Program-made: the position numbers and the translations under genes
Shown here: one piece after another, positions 24,085 through 33,986 of the stretch
Layout: each line of letters opens with the position of its first letter
Position numbering within the stretch: the first letter of the stretch is position 1
Assembly (NCBI RefSeq): GCF_004345855.1
Contig: NZ_SLXN01000001.1
Span: forward strand, 186,001 to 250,000
DNA length: 64,000 bases
Source of the DNA: Sphingomonas sp. BK235
GTDB lineage: Bacteria; Pseudomonadota; Alphaproteobacteria; Sphingomonadales; Sphingomonadaceae
Direction of reading: 5' to 3'
Notes under the pieces: model-generated
Database searches by the model: none
What the model was told of the DNA's origin: nothing
What the model saw: only the letters and a program-made list of their open reading frames with translations

Positions 24085-24501
24085 CAGGAAACGCGAGCGA
24101 TCCTCCTTGCCGAACGGGGCGGGGCCGCCGATGCGGTCGCCGCCCGCGCGCAGGTCGCTCATGATCGCGCGCACCGCCACCGCGCTGCCGATCGAGCTGG
24201 TGGTGAAGGGCTTGCCATTGGGCGCGATCACCGCCGCGGCGCCGGCCTTGAGGCAGCGGTCGGCGAGCAGGATGTCCGCGGTGACGACGATCGCGGCCGG
24301 GTCGGTGTGCGCGGCGATCCAGTCGTCCGCCGCGTCGAACGTGTCGGCGACCACGACGCGCTCGATCAGCGGGTGCGCGGGGACGCGCAGATGCGCGTTG
24401 CTGACGATCGCGACGCGCGCGCCGGTGCGCCAGGCGACGCGGTAGATCTCGTCCTTGACCGGGCAGGCGTCGGCGTCGACCAGGATACGGAGCGATGCCA
24501 T
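24037..24501 (-). CDS. YaiI/YqxD family (DUF188) protein
   Basis: A 154-residue cytoplasmic protein. The family's NYN/PIN-like fold is indicated by the N-terminal ILVDADACPVKDEIYRVA, by VVVADTFDAADDWI and by the C-terminal IGGPAPFGKEDRSRFLSALD. The acidic residues of DADACP would be the metal site if it is a nuclease; no activity has been firmly assigned. The ATG at 24501 is the family's normal start. Its 3' end overlaps the convergent dipeptidase gene by 48 bases, an unusually long overlap that is nonetheless supported by conserved residues on both sides. Confidence 0.88.
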   Translation of the reverse strand: MASLRILVDADACPVKDEIYRVAWRTGARVAIVSNAHLRVPAHPLIERVVVADTFDAADDWIAAHTDPAAIVVTADILLADRCLKAGAAAVIAPNGKPFTTSSIGSAVAVRAIMSDLRAGGDRIGGPAPFGKEDRSRFLSALDAALVRAGRARR

Positions 24502-24711
24502 AAGCGCGCCATGCCACGGCGGGACGCGCCCATGGAAGAGGGCGGGCGAGCCGCCCGCTCCACGGGGCAGGCCCAGCGGCAATGCCGCGCGCCACGACGC
24601 CCCGGCGGCACGCCGGGCGGAGCGGCGGCGCCGCGATCGGTGCAGCCGCCCCATGCAACTTGATGTATCTTAACGCGTCTAAGCGCCGAACCCAGGAGAG
24701 GGGAGTCCGCC

Positions 24712-25218
24712 ATGTCGCTCATCGTCAACGGCACCGCGACCGAGCCGCCCGCCGACCCGCGCGTCTCGCTGCTCGACCATCTGCGCGAGACGCTGCACCT
24801 CGCCGGCACCAAGAAGGGCTGCAACCAGGGCGCGTGCGGCGCCTGCACCGTGCTGGTCGACGGCGAGCGCATCCTGTCCTGCCTCGCGCTGGCGGTGCAA
24901 TATGACGGCCGCGCGATCACCACGATCGAGGGGCTGGCGGAGGGCGACGCGCTCCACCCGCTCCAGGCCGCGTTCATCGAGCATGACGGCTTTCAATGCG
25001 GCTATTGCACCCCGGGCCAGATCTGTTCCGCGATCGGCATGGCGGCGGAGGCGCGGCGCGGCGTGCCCAGCCACGTCAGCGCCGATCTCGACGCCGAGGT
25101 GACGCTCAGCCGCGAGGAGGTGCAGGAGCGGATGAGCGGCAATCTGTGCCGCTGCGGCGCGCATAACGGCATCATCGCCGCGATCCAGCAGACCGTCGCC
25201 GGCGAGGTGGCGGCATGA
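24712..25218 (+). CDS. Aldehyde dehydrogenase iron-sulfur subunit (PaoA/YagT-like)
   Basis: The 168-residue small subunit of a molybdenum hydroxylase, with the two [2Fe-2S] sites: [16 protein letters not shown] followed by LSC (plant-ferredoxin type) and CGYCTPGQI with NLCRCGAH (all-helical domain). A GGAGAGGGGAG ribosome binding site precedes it. Unlike E. coli PaoA there is no Tat leader, so the complex may be cytoplasmic. It passes electrons from the molybdenum cofactor in the large subunit to FAD in the middle subunit. The FAD-subunit gene overlaps it by four bases. Substrates of this group are aromatic or aliphatic aldehydes or N-heterocycles. Confidence 0.93.
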   Translation: MSLIVNGTATEPPADPRVSLLDHLRETLHLAGTKKGCNQGACGACTVLVDGERILSCLALAVQYDGRAITTIEGLAEGDALHPLQAAFIEHDGFQCGYCTPGQICSAIGMAAEARRGVPSHVSADLDAEVTLSREEVQERMSGNLCRCGAHNGIIAAIQQTVAGEVAA

Positions 25219-26204
25219 CCCCGTTCCGCTACGAGCGCGCCGCCGACGCGGGCGAGGCGCTGCGGCTCGGCGCCGGGGCGGCGACAGCCTATCTCGGCGG
25301 CGGCACCAATCTGGTCGACCTGATGCGCGAGACGGTGGCGCGCCCCGATCATCTCGTCGACGTCACCGGCCTGTCCGCCACGATCACCGAACGCGACGAT
25401 GGCGGGCTGCTGATCGGCGCCGCGGTGCGCAACACCGCGCTGGCGGAGCATCGCGCGGTCCGCGCGCGTTATCCGATGCTGACGCGCGCGATCCTGGCGG
25501 GCGCCTCGGCGCAGATCCGCAACATGGCGACGGTGGGGGGCAATCTGCTCCAGCGCACGCGCTGCGCCTATTTCTACGACACCGAGGGCGCGCGCTGCAA
25601 CAAGCGCCAGCCCGGCGCGGGGTGCGACGCGCGCGACGGCTTCAACCGCATCCACGCGGTGCTCGGCGCGTCCGAGGCCTGCGTCGCGACCCATCCCAGC
25701 GACATGTGCGTCGCGCTGGTCGCGCTCGACGCGATCGTCCATGTCGCGGGCGCGGGCGGCGAGCGCACGCTGCCGCTCGCCGAGCTGCACCGGCTGCCAG
25801 GCGATCGCCCCGATCTCGACACGGTGCTCGCGCCCGGCGAGCTGATCACCGCGGTGGAGCTGCCCGCGCTCGGGCTCGCCGCGCGCTCGACCTATCGCAA
25901 GGTGCGCGACCGCGCGAGCTATGCCTTCGCGCTGGTGTCGGTCGCCGCCGCGCTCGAGCTCGACGGCGATCGCGTTCGCGACGTGCGGGTCGCGTTCGGC
26001 GGGGTGGCGGCCAAGCCGTGGCGCGCGCTCGCCGCCGAGGCGGCGCTGCGCGGCGGCCCCGCCACCGCGGCCGCCTTCCACGCCGCGGCCGAGGCGGAAT
26101 TCGCGACGGCGCAGCCGTTGCGCCACAATGCGTTCAAGCCCGCGCTGGCGGCGCGCACGCTGGCCGCGGTGCTGGCCGATCTGGCGAAGGGAGAGGCGGC
26201 ATGA
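25215..26204 (+). CDS. Aldehyde dehydrogenase FAD-binding subunit (PaoB/YagS-like)
   Basis: A 329-residue FAD subunit of the CO-dehydrogenase flavoprotein type. The FAD site shows as [12 protein letters not shown] near residue 30 and as [22 protein letters not shown] around residue 97. Between residues about 117 and 155 there are four cysteines ([26 protein letters not shown]), the arrangement that holds an additional [4Fe-4S] cluster in PaoB and in 4-hydroxybenzoyl-CoA reductase. This places the enzyme nearer PaoABC than ordinary xanthine dehydrogenase. It overlaps both neighbouring subunit genes by four bases. Confidence 0.92.
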   Translation: MTPFRYERAADAGEALRLGAGAATAYLGGGTNLVDLMRETVARPDHLVDVTGLSATITERDDGGLLIGAAVRNTALAEHRAVRARYPMLTRAILAGASAQIRNMATVGGNLLQRTRCAYFYDTEGARCNKRQPGAGCDARDGFNRIHAVLGASEACVATHPSDMCVALVALDAIVHVAGAGGERTLPLAELHRLPGDRPDLDTVLAPGELITAVELPALGLAARSTYRKVRDRASYAFALVSVAAALELDGDRVRDVRVAFGGVAAKPWRALAAEAALRGGPATAAAFHAAAEAEFATAQPLRHNAFKPALAARTLAAVLADLAKGEAA

Positions 26205-28543
26205 CGATGCTCGACGACGCGAAACAGGCGGCGCAGGGGCTGGTGCAGGGCGCCATGGCCAAGCTGGTCCCGCTCGCCCCCGACAGCTGGATCGCCGGTG
26301 GCGTCCCCGACCCGCTGATCGCGCGCAAGCACGGGTTGATCGGCACGCCGGTGTCGCGGCTCGACGGCGCGCTCAAGGTCAGCGGCGGCGCGCCCTTCGC
26401 CGCCGAGTTCCGCTTCGACGGGATGGTCTATGCCGCGCTGGCCTATGCGACGATCGCGCGCGGCCGGATCGCCGCGATCGACTCCGCCGCGGCGGAGACC
26501 GCGCCGGGCGTGGTGCTGGTGATGACCCATCGCAACGCGCCGCGGATGCGCCCGCCCGCGGCGTTCGGTTCCTCGCCCGGCGGCGTCGGCCCCGCCGACC
26601 TGCCGATCATGCAGGACGATCGCATCCACTGGAACGGGCAGCCGGTCGCGGTGGTGCTGGCGGAGACGCAGGAACAGGCCGATCACGCCGCCTCGCTGCT
26701 GCGGATCGACTATGCCGCGGAGCCGTCCACGACCACGCTCGACGGCGCGCGCGCCAACGGTGTGGCGCAGGGCATGTTCATGGGCCAGCCGCTCCTCAAC
26801 GAGATCGGCGACCCGGTCGCCGCCTTGGCGGCGGCGCCGCACAAGGTCGACCAAGTCTATCGCACGCCGCGGCACAACCACAATCCGATCGAGCCGCACG
26901 CGGTCACGCTCGCCTGGGTCGATGGTGGGCTGGTGATCCACGATGCCAGTCAGATGGTGGCGCAGCAGGCGCAGACGATCGGCGAGGTGTTCGACCTGAC
27001 GCCCGATCAGGTCCATCTCACCTCGCCCTATGTCGGCGGCGGCTTCGGCAGCAAGGGGCTGTGGGATCACCAGATCCTCGCCGCCGCGGCGGCGCGGCTG
27101 GCGGGGCGGCCGGTGCGCGCCACGCTCTCGCGCGAGGGGGTGTATCGCGTCGTCGGCGGGCGCACGCTGACCGAACAGCGCGTCGCGATCGGCGCGGAGG
27201 CGGACGGGCGGATCACCGCGCTGGTCCATACCGGGCTGTCGGTGATGTCGCCGCACAACAACATGCCCGAGCCGTTCATCCTCGGCACGCGCGCCGCCTA
27301 TGCTGCGCCCAACATGCGGTTGCAGGTGGAGGTGGCGCAGATGAACATGCTCGCCAACACCTTCATGCGCGCGCCCGGCGAGGCGGTCGGGACGTTCGCG
27401 CTCGAGTCCGCGATCGACGAGCTGGCGGTGGCGCTCAACATGGATCCGGTGGAACTGCGGCTGCGCAACGAGCCGGAGAAGGATCCGGTCACCGGACTGC
27501 CCTTCTCATCGCGCCACATCGCCGAGGCATGGCGCAGCGGCGCGGCGCGCTTCGGCTGGGGCGATCGTGCGCCCGCGGCGGGGATGCGGCGCGAGGGCGA
27601 GTGGCAGATCGGCGTCGGCTGCGCCACCGGTACCTATCCTTATTATCGCATGCCCGGCGCCGAGGCACGGGTCACGCTGCACCGCGACGGCGACGCGGTC
27701 CGCGCCACGGTCGAGGTCGCCGCGGCGGAGATGGGGATGGGCACGTCCACCACCACCGCGATCGTCGCTGCCGACCGGCTCGGGCTCGGGCTCGAGCAGG
27801 TCGAGGTGGGCTATGCCGATTCGCGCATCCCCGGCGCGATCATGGCGGGGGGCTCGCAGCAGACCGCCGCGATCGGCGCCGCGGTGATCGCGGCGCATCA
27901 CGCGCTGGTGGCCGAGCTGCTCCAGCTCGCGGGCAACGACTCGCCGCTGGCCGGCCTCTCGCCCGCGGAGGTGGGGAGCAGCGACGCCGGGCTCGCCAAG
28001 CTGGACGATCCGGCGCGGCGCGAGAGCTACGCCTCGATCCTCGCGCGCGCGCGCCGCGACACGGTGAGCGTCACGCGCGCGGGCTCACCCCCGCTCGAGC
28101 TGATGCACTGGTCGATGCACTCGCACAGCGCCTTGTTCTGCGAGGTGCGCGTCAATGCGGTGACGGGCGAGACGCGGGTCAGCCGCTTCCTGGGCTCGTT
28201 CGACTGCGGCCGTATCCTCAACCCCAAGACCGCGGCGAGCCAGTTCCGCGGCGGCATCATCATGGGGCTGGGGATGGCGCTGATGGAGGAAACCCAGTTC
28301 GACGAGCGCAACGGTCGCATCATGAACCCCAGCCTCGCCGAATATCACGTGCCGGTGCATCTCGACGTGCCCGAGATCGACGTGATCTGGACCGACATCC
28401 CCGACCCGCACACCCCGATGGGGGCGCATGGCGTGGGGGAGATCGGGATCACCGGCGTGGCGGCGGCGGTGGCCAATGCGGTCCATCACGCCACCGGCCG
28501 GCGCATCCGCGACCTGCCGATCACGCTGGACAAGCTGCTGTAG
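26201..28543 (+). CDS. Aldehyde dehydrogenase molybdenum-binding subunit (PaoC/YagR-like)
   Basis: The 780-residue catalytic subunit. The molybdopterin regions are visible: VGGGFGSKG near residue 275, the [15 protein letters not shown] segment near 390, [11 protein letters not shown] near 510, and the active-site Glu in [12 protein letters not shown] near the C-terminus. The motif order and length fit the xanthine oxidase family. PaoC carries molybdopterin cytosine dinucleotide; no maturation chaperone (XdhC/PaoD) gene is seen next to it here. The physiological substrate is unknown; detoxification of aldehydes is the best-known role in the group. Confidence 0.93.
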   Translation: MTMLDDAKQAAQGLVQGAMAKLVPLAPDSWIAGGVPDPLIARKHGLIGTPVSRLDGALKVSGGAPFAAEFRFDGMVYAALAYATIARGRIAAIDSAAAETAPGVVLVMTHRNAPRMRPPAAFGSSPGGVGPADLPIMQDDRIHWNGQPVAVVLAETQEQADHAASLLRIDYAAEPSTTTLDGARANGVAQGMFMGQPLLNEIGDPVAALAAAPHKVDQVYRTPRHNHNPIEPHAVTLAWVDGGLVIHDASQMVAQQAQTIGEVFDLTPDQVHLTSPYVGGGFGSKGLWDHQILAAAAARLAGRPVRATLSREGVYRVVGGRTLTEQRVAIGAEADGRITALVHTGLSVMSPHNNMPEPFILGTRAAYAAPNMRLQVEVAQMNMLANTFMRAPGEAVGTFALESAIDELAVALNMDPVELRLRNEPEKDPVTGLPFSSRHIAEAWRSGAARFGWGDRAPAAGMRREGEWQIGVGCATGTYPYYRMPGAEARVTLHRDGDAVRATVEVAAAEMGMGTSTTTAIVAADRLGLGLEQVEVGYADSRIPGAIMAGGSQQTAAIGAAVIAAHHALVAELLQLAGNDSPLAGLSPAEVGSSDAGLAKLDDPARRESYASILARARRDTVSVTRAGSPPLELMHWSMHSHSALFCEVRVNAVTGETRVSRFLGSFDCGRILNPKTAASQFRGGIIMGLGMALMEETQFDERNGRIMNPSLAEYHVPVHLDVPEIDVIWTDIPDPHTPMGAHGVGEIGITGVAAAVANAVHHATGRRIRDLPITLDKLL

Positions 28544-28550
28544 CTGCGGA

Positions 28551-29402
28551 TCAGCTCTTCAGCTTCCAGCCGCGCTTGAGCAGGACATAGCACAGCACGC
28601 CGAGCGCCACGTCGATCGCGAGGATCACCACGCTGCCCACCGCCACGGGCGAGTCGGCGCTGCCGAGGAAGCCGTAGCGGAAGCCGGAGATCACGTAGAA
28701 GAACGGGTTGACGTGGCTGAACGCGCGGAACGCGGGCGCGAGATGGTCGACCGAGTAGAAGGTGCCCGACAGCAGCGTCAGCGGCGCGATCAGGAAGTTG
28801 GTCACCGCCGCGGCATGGTCGAACTTGTCCGCCCAGATCGAGGTGAGCACGCCCGCGAACGACAGGAACATCGCGCCGAGCAGCCCGAACCACAGCACCG
28901 CGAGCGGGTGGATCGGGGTGACGTGGACGCCGGGCCACAGCGCCATCGCCAGCCACACCGCGCCGCCGACGCAGAAGGCGCGCGTCACCGCCGCGCCGAC
29001 CAGCGCGGCGAGCAGCTCGCTGGTGGACAGCGGCGGCTGGAGATAGTCGACGATATTGCCCTGGATCTTGCCGACCAGCAGCGAGAAGCTGGCGTTGGCG
29101 AAGGCGTTGTTGAGCATCCCCATCACGATCAGGCCGGGCGCGATGAAATCGGCGAAGGCGACCGGCGCGCCGCCGACGTTGACCGGGCTGCGCGCGCCGT
29201 TGGCGACGGTGAAGATGACGAGGAACATCAGCGTCGTCACCGCCGGCGCCCACACCGTCTGGAGCTGCACCTTGAAGAAACGGCGCACCTCCTTCACATA
29301 GAGCGTTCGCAGGCCGCCCCAATTGACGTTCCGGATCACCGGTTCGCCGGGGGCGTGCCTGATGGCTGACGGAATTTGTCCGGTAGGAGGCTGGCTGCTC
29401 AT
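28551..29402 (-). CDS. ABC-2 type transporter permease, no ATPase gene nearby
   Basis: A 283-residue membrane protein with six hydrophobic segments and the ABC-2 signature around FAPGLIVMGMLNNAFANASF. It resembles YadH-type permeases (NVNWGGLRTLYVKEVRRFFKV at the cytoplasmic N-terminus). A permease of this kind needs a separate ATP-binding subunit, and none is encoded within the window. The gene converges on the aldehyde dehydrogenase operon with only seven bases between stops, and diverges from gcrA. The exported substrate cannot be named. Confidence 0.88.
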   Translation of the reverse strand: MSSQPPTGQIPSAIRHAPGEPVIRNVNWGGLRTLYVKEVRRFFKVQLQTVWAPAVTTLMFLVIFTVANGARSPVNVGGAPVAFADFIAPGLIVMGMLNNAFANASFSLLVGKIQGNIVDYLQPPLSTSELLAALVGAAVTRAFCVGGAVWLAMALWPGVHVTPIHPLAVLWFGLLGAMFLSFAGVLTSIWADKFDHAAAVTNFLIAPLTLLSGTFYSVDHLAPAFRAFSHVNPFFYVISGFRYGFLGSADSPVAVGSVVILAIDVALGVLCYVLLKRGWKLKS

Positions 29403-29463
29403 CGCCTGTGCGGGTAACCGCTGCGGCGCGCGCCCGCAACCGGAACGCTAGAGGAAGACAAGG

Positions 29464-30201
29464 ATGTCCTGGACCGACGAGCGGATCGACACGCTGAAGA
29501 CGATGTGGGAGGCGGGCCAGACTGCCAGCCAGATCGCCGAGGCGCTCGGCGGTGTCAGCCGCAACGCGGTGATCGGCAAGGCGCATCGTCTCGGCCTCCA
29601 GTCGCGCCCGTCGCCGGTGACGACCAAGGAGGAGGCGCGCGCCGCCGAGCCCGCGCCCGCCGCCGCCGCGGCGAGCGCGCCGCCCCCGCCGCGGCCAGCG
29701 CCCGCGCCGCGTGCGGCGACGCCGGCGCCGTCCGCGCGTCCGGCGCCGCCGCCCTTCGCGACTCAGTCGACCCCGGCGGCACCCACGCCGCCGGTCGCGC
29801 GCGCCACCGAGGCCGAGGCGGAGACGGGCGACGACGAGGCCCCCAGCGCGCCGCCGGCCAAGCGCGAGCCGGTGCTGCGCTCGGTCGGGCCGGGCGGCTT
29901 CGTCCGCCAGGCGCCGGGCGAGCAGCAGCCGCCGATCGCGCCCGCGCCGCCGCGCCGGCTGGTGCCCGCGCGCACCGCGCCCGAGTTCGCCAACAAGACG
30001 TCGCTGCTCGATCTCAACGACAAGATCTGCAAATGGCCGCTGGGTCACCCGGGCGAGCCCGACTTCCATTTCTGCGGCGACAAGGTGAACCCCGGTTTCC
30101 CGTATTGCGTCGAGCATTGCGGCCACGCCTATCAGGCGCAGCTGCCGCGTCGCGACCGTCGCGCGCCGCCGCTGCCGTTCGGCGGCCCCCGCATGCGCTG
30201 A
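29464..30201 (+). CDS. gcrA: GcrA-type cell-cycle regulator
   Basis: A 245-residue DNA-binding protein. The first 45 residues are the GcrA helix-turn-helix domain (SWTDERIDTLKTMWEAGQTAS, GGVSRNAVIGKAHRLGL). A long linker rich in Ala and Pro (about residues 55-165) follows. The C-terminal domain KICKWPLGHPGEPDFHFCGD with YCVEHC is the sigma-70-contacting part; its Cys/His pattern looks metal-binding. GcrA works with sigma-70 at promoters holding methylated GANTC sites made by CcrM and controls division and replication genes in alphaproteobacteria. A GAGGAAGACAAGG ribosome binding site precedes the ATG. Confidence 0.96.
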   Translation: MSWTDERIDTLKTMWEAGQTASQIAEALGGVSRNAVIGKAHRLGLQSRPSPVTTKEEARAAEPAPAAAAASAPPPPRPAPAPRAATPAPSARPAPPPFATQSTPAAPTPPVARATEAEAETGDDEAPSAPPAKREPVLRSVGPGGFVRQAPGEQQPPIAPAPPRRLVPARTAPEFANKTSLLDLNDKICKWPLGHPGEPDFHFCGDKVNPGFPYCVEHCGHAYQAQLPRRDRRAPPLPFGGPRMR

Positions 30202-30229
30202 GGGTGAGCGCCGTTACATAAAGCCGTTG

Positions 30230-30316
30230 TTCCCCGGCGAAGGCCGGGGTCCAGTTGCGGCGGCCGTGGTGTGTCTCACCACCCCGCCCAACTGGGCCCC
30301 GGCCTTCGCCGGGGAA
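30230..30316. repeat. Palindromic repeat with CCCCGGC arms, between gcrA and the OMP gene
   Basis: Arms 30230-30257 and 30289-30316 are 28 bases long and complementary at all positions except one G-T pair. They have the core CCCCGGCGAAGGCCGGGG and differ from the GTCATCCCGG arms. Lying between two convergent genes the hairpin may also end transcription. A lone arm of the same type is at 61719-61746. Confidence 0.85.
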
Positions 30317-30362
30317 CGAAGAGAATGGGGCGCGGGCGCTCCGCCGCCCCCGCCCCATCACC

Positions 30363-31223
30363 TCAGAAGCGGAACGCCGCGGTGGCGCGCATGCTGTGCC
30401 AGCGGAACTTGTCGTCCGAGCGGCGGAAGTCGGTGCCCTCCAGCGTCCCGCCGTTGGCGGCGTTGGTGAAGGGCGTGCCCGCCGGGCCGGCGGCGCGGAC
30501 GCGATAGTCGTTGTCCTGATACTGGTGGTAGACATATTCGAGCCCGACCGAGAAATGGTCGCCGAAGCGCTGCTCGATGCCGCCGCCGCCCTGAAAGCCG
30601 AACTGGTCCTGCCGCCCGCGCGCGGTGAAGCTGTTGGTGCTCTGGCTCGACGAGAATTCGCTGGCGATCCGCGCCAGCGACGGGCCGAACGTGCCGTAGA
30701 ACAAGGTCGAGTCGTTGGGCGTGTAGCCCGCGCGCGCGCGCACCGCGGCCTCCCAATTGACCTGGCGGTACATCACGTAATTGGCCGGGGTGGTGGAGAA
30801 GCCCGTGGTGCTGTCGTTGATGTGCGTCCGCCCGAACTCGCCGACCACGCCATAGACGATCGGCCCGCTCTGCTGGTCGAACCCGACACGGCCATAATAG
30901 CTGAACGCGTCGCGGTCCTTGCGGCAGCCCGGCCCGCCGTTGCGCGGCCCCTGCGCGCCCTGCGCGCGCCCGCCGCAGAAGCCCGGCGAGAAGGCGTTGG
31001 CGCCGGTGCCGGTCAGTACCGTGTCGCCGAAGCGGCCGTCGAGGTTGCGGTCGAACTCGATGCGCGCGCCGCCATCATTGGGCTGCACGTCATAACCGCC
31101 GGCGGCGCCGACATAGATGCCGGAGAAGCCGCTGCTGACCGACGGGTCGCCGCCGTCCTGCGCCATGGCGGGGACAGCCGTCAGCGACGCCGCGATCGCG
31201 GCGGCGGTCAAATACGCTCTCAT
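30363..31223 (-). CDS. Outer-membrane beta-barrel protein
   Basis: A 286-residue protein. The ATG at 31223 sits eight bases after an AGGGAG ribosome binding site and gives a signal peptide ending AVPAMAQ. The mature part has alternating hydrophobic and glycine-rich strands (IYVGAAGGYDV, RARAGYTPNDSTLFYGTFG, HFSVGLEYVYHQYQDN) and ends MRATAAFRF with the terminal Phe used for outer-membrane insertion. It resembles OmpA-like eight-stranded porin-type barrels without a peptidoglycan-binding domain. Two pairs of cysteines at CGGRAQ and CRKDRD may form a loop disulfide. The function is not known. Confidence 0.85.
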   Translation of the reverse strand: MRAYLTAAAIAASLTAVPAMAQDGGDPSVSSGFSGIYVGAAGGYDVQPNDGGARIEFDRNLDGRFGDTVLTGTGANAFSPGFCGGRAQGAQGPRNGGPGCRKDRDAFSYYGRVGFDQQSGPIVYGVVGEFGRTHINDSTTGFSTTPANYVMYRQVNWEAAVRARAGYTPNDSTLFYGTFGPSLARIASEFSSSQSTNSFTARGRQDQFGFQGGGGIEQRFGDHFSVGLEYVYHQYQDNDYRVRAAGPAGTPFTNAANGGTLEGTDFRRSDDKFRWHSMRATAAFRF

Positions 31224-31344
31224 GTAGGTCACTCCCTGATCGAACGATCCGCGAACGAGCCTCGATCAGAATAGGTTTCGTGAGGAATGATTGCCGTGGA
31301 AACCGACGCCCCGCGCGCTTGGGTCACGGGCGCGGCGTGGTTAT

Positions 31345-33330
31345 ATGAGCGTCATGGCCGATCTGTTCGCTTCCCCCACCGCCGGCGCCACCACCTATGA
31401 CGCGTCGTCGATCGAGGTGCTCGAGGGGCTCGAGCCCGTCCGCCGCCGCCCCGGCATGTACGTCGGCGGCACCGACGAGCGCGCGATGCACCACCTCGCC
31501 GCCGAGGTGCTCGACAATGCGATGGACGAGGCGGTGGCGGGCCACGCCACGCGCATCGAGATCACGCTGGAGCCGGGCAACCGACTGACCATCGTCGACA
31601 ACGGCCGCGGCATGCCGGTCGACCCGCATCCCAAATTCCCCGACAAGTCGGCGCTCGAGGTGATCCTCTCGATGCTCCACTCGGGCGGCAAGTTCGCGGG
31701 CAAGGCCTATGCCACCTCGGGCGGCCTGCACGGCGTCGGCGTCTCGGTGGTCAATGCGCTGTCGAGCGACACCGTGGTCGAGGTCGCGCGCGACCGCCAG
31801 CTCTACCGTCAGCGCTTCGGCAAGGGGCAGACGCTCGGCCCGCTGGAGAATGTCGGCGCCGCCCCCAACCGCCGCGGCACCTCGGTGGCCTTCACGCCCG
31901 ACACCGAGATCTTCGGCCCCGAGCTGCTGTTCAAGCCCGCGCGGCTCTACAAGCTGGCGCGTTCCAAGGCCTATCTGTTCGCGGGCGTCGAGATCCGCTG
32001 GCATTGCGCGCCCGAGCTGATCGGTGACGGCACGCCGGCGGAGGCGGTGTTCCAATTCCCCGGTGGCCTCTCCGACCATCTGCGCGAGCAGATCGCCGGC
32101 CGCGAATGCGCCACCGCCGATTTCTTCGCGGGCCAGCAGGACTTCCCCGACCAGCAGGGCAAGGTCGAATGGGCGATCGCCTGGCCGCTGTGGAGTGAGG
32201 GCAGCTACAGCTGGTATTGCAACACCATCCCCACGCCCGACGGCGGCACGCACGAGCAGGGGCTGCGCCAGGCGCTGGTGCGCGGGCTGCGCCAGTTCGC
32301 CGACTTGGTCGGCAACAAGCGCGCCAAGGAGCTCACCGCGGACGACGTGATGGTGGGCAGCGAGCTGATGCTCAGCGTGTTCATCCGCGAGCCGCAGTTC
32401 CAGTCGCAGACCAAGGACCGGCTCACCTCGCCCGAGGCGGCCGGGCTGGTCGAGAAAGCGATGCGCGACCATTTCGACCATTGGCTCGGGCAGAATATCG
32501 AGCGCGGCAAGGCGCTGCTCGGCTATGTGCTGGAGCGGATGGACGAGCGGCTGCGGCGCAAGGCCGAGCGCGACGTCAAGCGCAAGACCGCCACCTCGGC
32601 GCGCAAGATCCGGCTGCCGGGCAAGCTCACCGACTGCGCCTCCGACAGCTCCGAGGGTACCGAATTGTTCATCGTCGAGGGCGATTCGGCGGGCGGCTCG
32701 GCCAAGCAGGCGCGCGACCGCAAGACCCAGGCGATCCTGCCGATCCGCGGCAAGATTCTCAACGTCGCCTCGGCCACCTCGGCCAAGATCCTGGCCAATC
32801 AGGAGATCGCCGACCTGATTCAGGCGCTCGGCTGCGGCACGCGCAAGGACTGCCGGCCCGAGCAGCTGCGTTACGAGAAGATCGTCATCATGACCGACGC
32901 CGACGTCGACGGCGCGCATATCGCGACGCTGCTGATGACCTTCTTCTTCCAGGAGATGCCCGAGCTGGTGCGGCAGGGGCATCTGCACCTCGCGCAGCCG
33001 CCGCTGTACCGCCTGACGGTCGGCGCCAAGTCGCTCTACGCGCGCGACGACGCGCACCGCGCCGAGCTGGAGCGCACCGTCTTCCGCGGCAAGAAGGTGG
33101 AGGTGGCGCGCTTCAAGGGCCTGGGCGAGATGAACCCGCAACAGCTCCGCGAGACGACGATGGACCCCGCCAGGCGCAGCATGATCCGGATCACGCTGCC
33201 GCAGGAATATGAGGAACGCGCCGGCGTGAAGGACCTGGTCGACCGGCTGATGGGCACCAATCCCGCGCACCGCTTCGCCTTCATCCAAGAGAATGCGGCG
33301 CGCCTGGACGAGGAAGCGATCGACGCGTGA
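31345..33330 (+). CDS. parE: DNA topoisomerase IV subunit B
   Basis: A 661-residue type IIA topoisomerase subunit. GHKL ATPase motifs come first (RRRPGMYVGGTDERAMHHL, EVLDNAMDEA, VDNGRGMP, GLHGVGVSVVNALS). The TOPRIM domain follows with LFIVEGDSAGGSAKQARDR, LPIRGKILNV and MTDADVDGAHI. The C-terminus has RFKGLGEMNP. Subunit B binds and hydrolyses ATP to drive strand passage that separates daughter chromosomes. Length and the DCASDSSEGTELF region point to ParE, not GyrB. ATG codons at 31345 and 31354 lack a ribosome binding site; either may be used. The next gene overlaps by four bases. Confidence 0.95.
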   Translation: MSVMADLFASPTAGATTYDASSIEVLEGLEPVRRRPGMYVGGTDERAMHHLAAEVLDNAMDEAVAGHATRIEITLEPGNRLTIVDNGRGMPVDPHPKFPDKSALEVILSMLHSGGKFAGKAYATSGGLHGVGVSVVNALSSDTVVEVARDRQLYRQRFGKGQTLGPLENVGAAPNRRGTSVAFTPDTEIFGPELLFKPARLYKLARSKAYLFAGVEIRWHCAPELIGDGTPAEAVFQFPGGLSDHLREQIAGRECATADFFAGQQDFPDQQGKVEWAIAWPLWSEGSYSWYCNTIPTPDGGTHEQGLRQALVRGLRQFADLVGNKRAKELTADDVMVGSELMLSVFIREPQFQSQTKDRLTSPEAAGLVEKAMRDHFDHWLGQNIERGKALLGYVLERMDERLRRKAERDVKRKTATSARKIRLPGKLTDCASDSSEGTELFIVEGDSAGGSAKQARDRKTQAILPIRGKILNVASATSAKILANQEIADLIQALGCGTRKDCRPEQLRYEKIVIMTDADVDGAHIATLLMTFFFQEMPELVRQGHLHLAQPPLYRLTVGAKSLYARDDAHRAELERTVFRGKKVEVARFKGLGEMNPQQLRETTMDPARRSMIRITLPQEYEERAGVKDLVDRLMGTNPAHRFAFIQENAARLDEEAIDA

Positions 33331-33986
33331 CCCGGCATCCACGACGTGAATGGTGGCTGGCGATCGCGCTGGCGGCGCTGGCGGGCTATGTCGACGCGAT
33401 CGGCTTCCTGCGGCTCAACGGGCTGTTCGTCTCGTTCATGAGCGGCAATTCGACCCGGCTGGCGGTGGCGCTGGCGGGCGGTTCGCCGCTGGCGCTCACC
33501 GCGGCGTCGCTGATCCTCGCCTTCGTCGCGGGCGTGGTGGCGGCCTCCACCGCGGGGATCGCGCTGGGGCGCTGGCGCGCGCCGGGGGTGATCGTGCTCG
33601 CGGCGGTGCCGCTCGCGGTGGCGGCGGCGCTGCCCGAGTTCGGTCCGCTCGGCGCGCTGGGGACGGTACTGCTGGCGCTGGCGATGGGGATGCTCAACGC
33701 GGTGTTCCAGCGCGGCGGCGAGGTGACCATCGGGGTGACTTACATGACCGGGGCGCTGGTGAAGTTCGGCCAGCATCTGGCCAATGCGCTGATGGGCAGC
33801 GGTGCGCGCTGGGACTGGCTGCCGTATCTGCTGCTGTGGTCGGGGCTGGTCGCGGGGGCGTTCCTGGGGACGGCGGATTATGTCGCGCCCGACAATGCGG
33901 CGCTGTGGCGCGCGACGATGGCGGCGCTGGGGATCGCGCTGCTCGCGGCGGCGGTCAGCGCGGGGGACCGCTCGCCGCGCGAGTGA
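33327..33986 (+). CDS. DUF1275 (YoaK-like) membrane protein
   Basis: A 219-residue protein with six hydrophobic helices. The family's opening motif is plain: LAALAGYVDAIGFLRLNGLFVSFMSGNSTRLAVAL, followed by GMLNAVFQRGGEVTIGVTYMTGALVKFGQHL. No function has been established for DUF1275. It starts at a GTG overlapping the parE stop (GTGA), so it is probably made from the parE transcript. There is no obvious functional link to topoisomerase IV. Confidence 0.88.
   Translation: MTRHPRREWWLAIALAALAGYVDAIGFLRLNGLFVSFMSGNSTRLAVALAGGSPLALTAASLILAFVAGVVAASTAGIALGRWRAPGVIVLAAVPLAVAAALPEFGPLGALGTVLLALAMGMLNAVFQRGGEVTIGVTYMTGALVKFGQHLANALMGSGARWDWLPYLLLWSGLVAGAFLGTADYVAPDNAALWRATMAALGIALLAAAVSAGDRSPRE

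Noticed and set aside
25622..28590. Long open frames parallel to the aldehyde dehydrogenase genes in another phase
   Set aside because: They cross three well-supported, overlapping genes, have no ribosome binding site and no recognisable domain.
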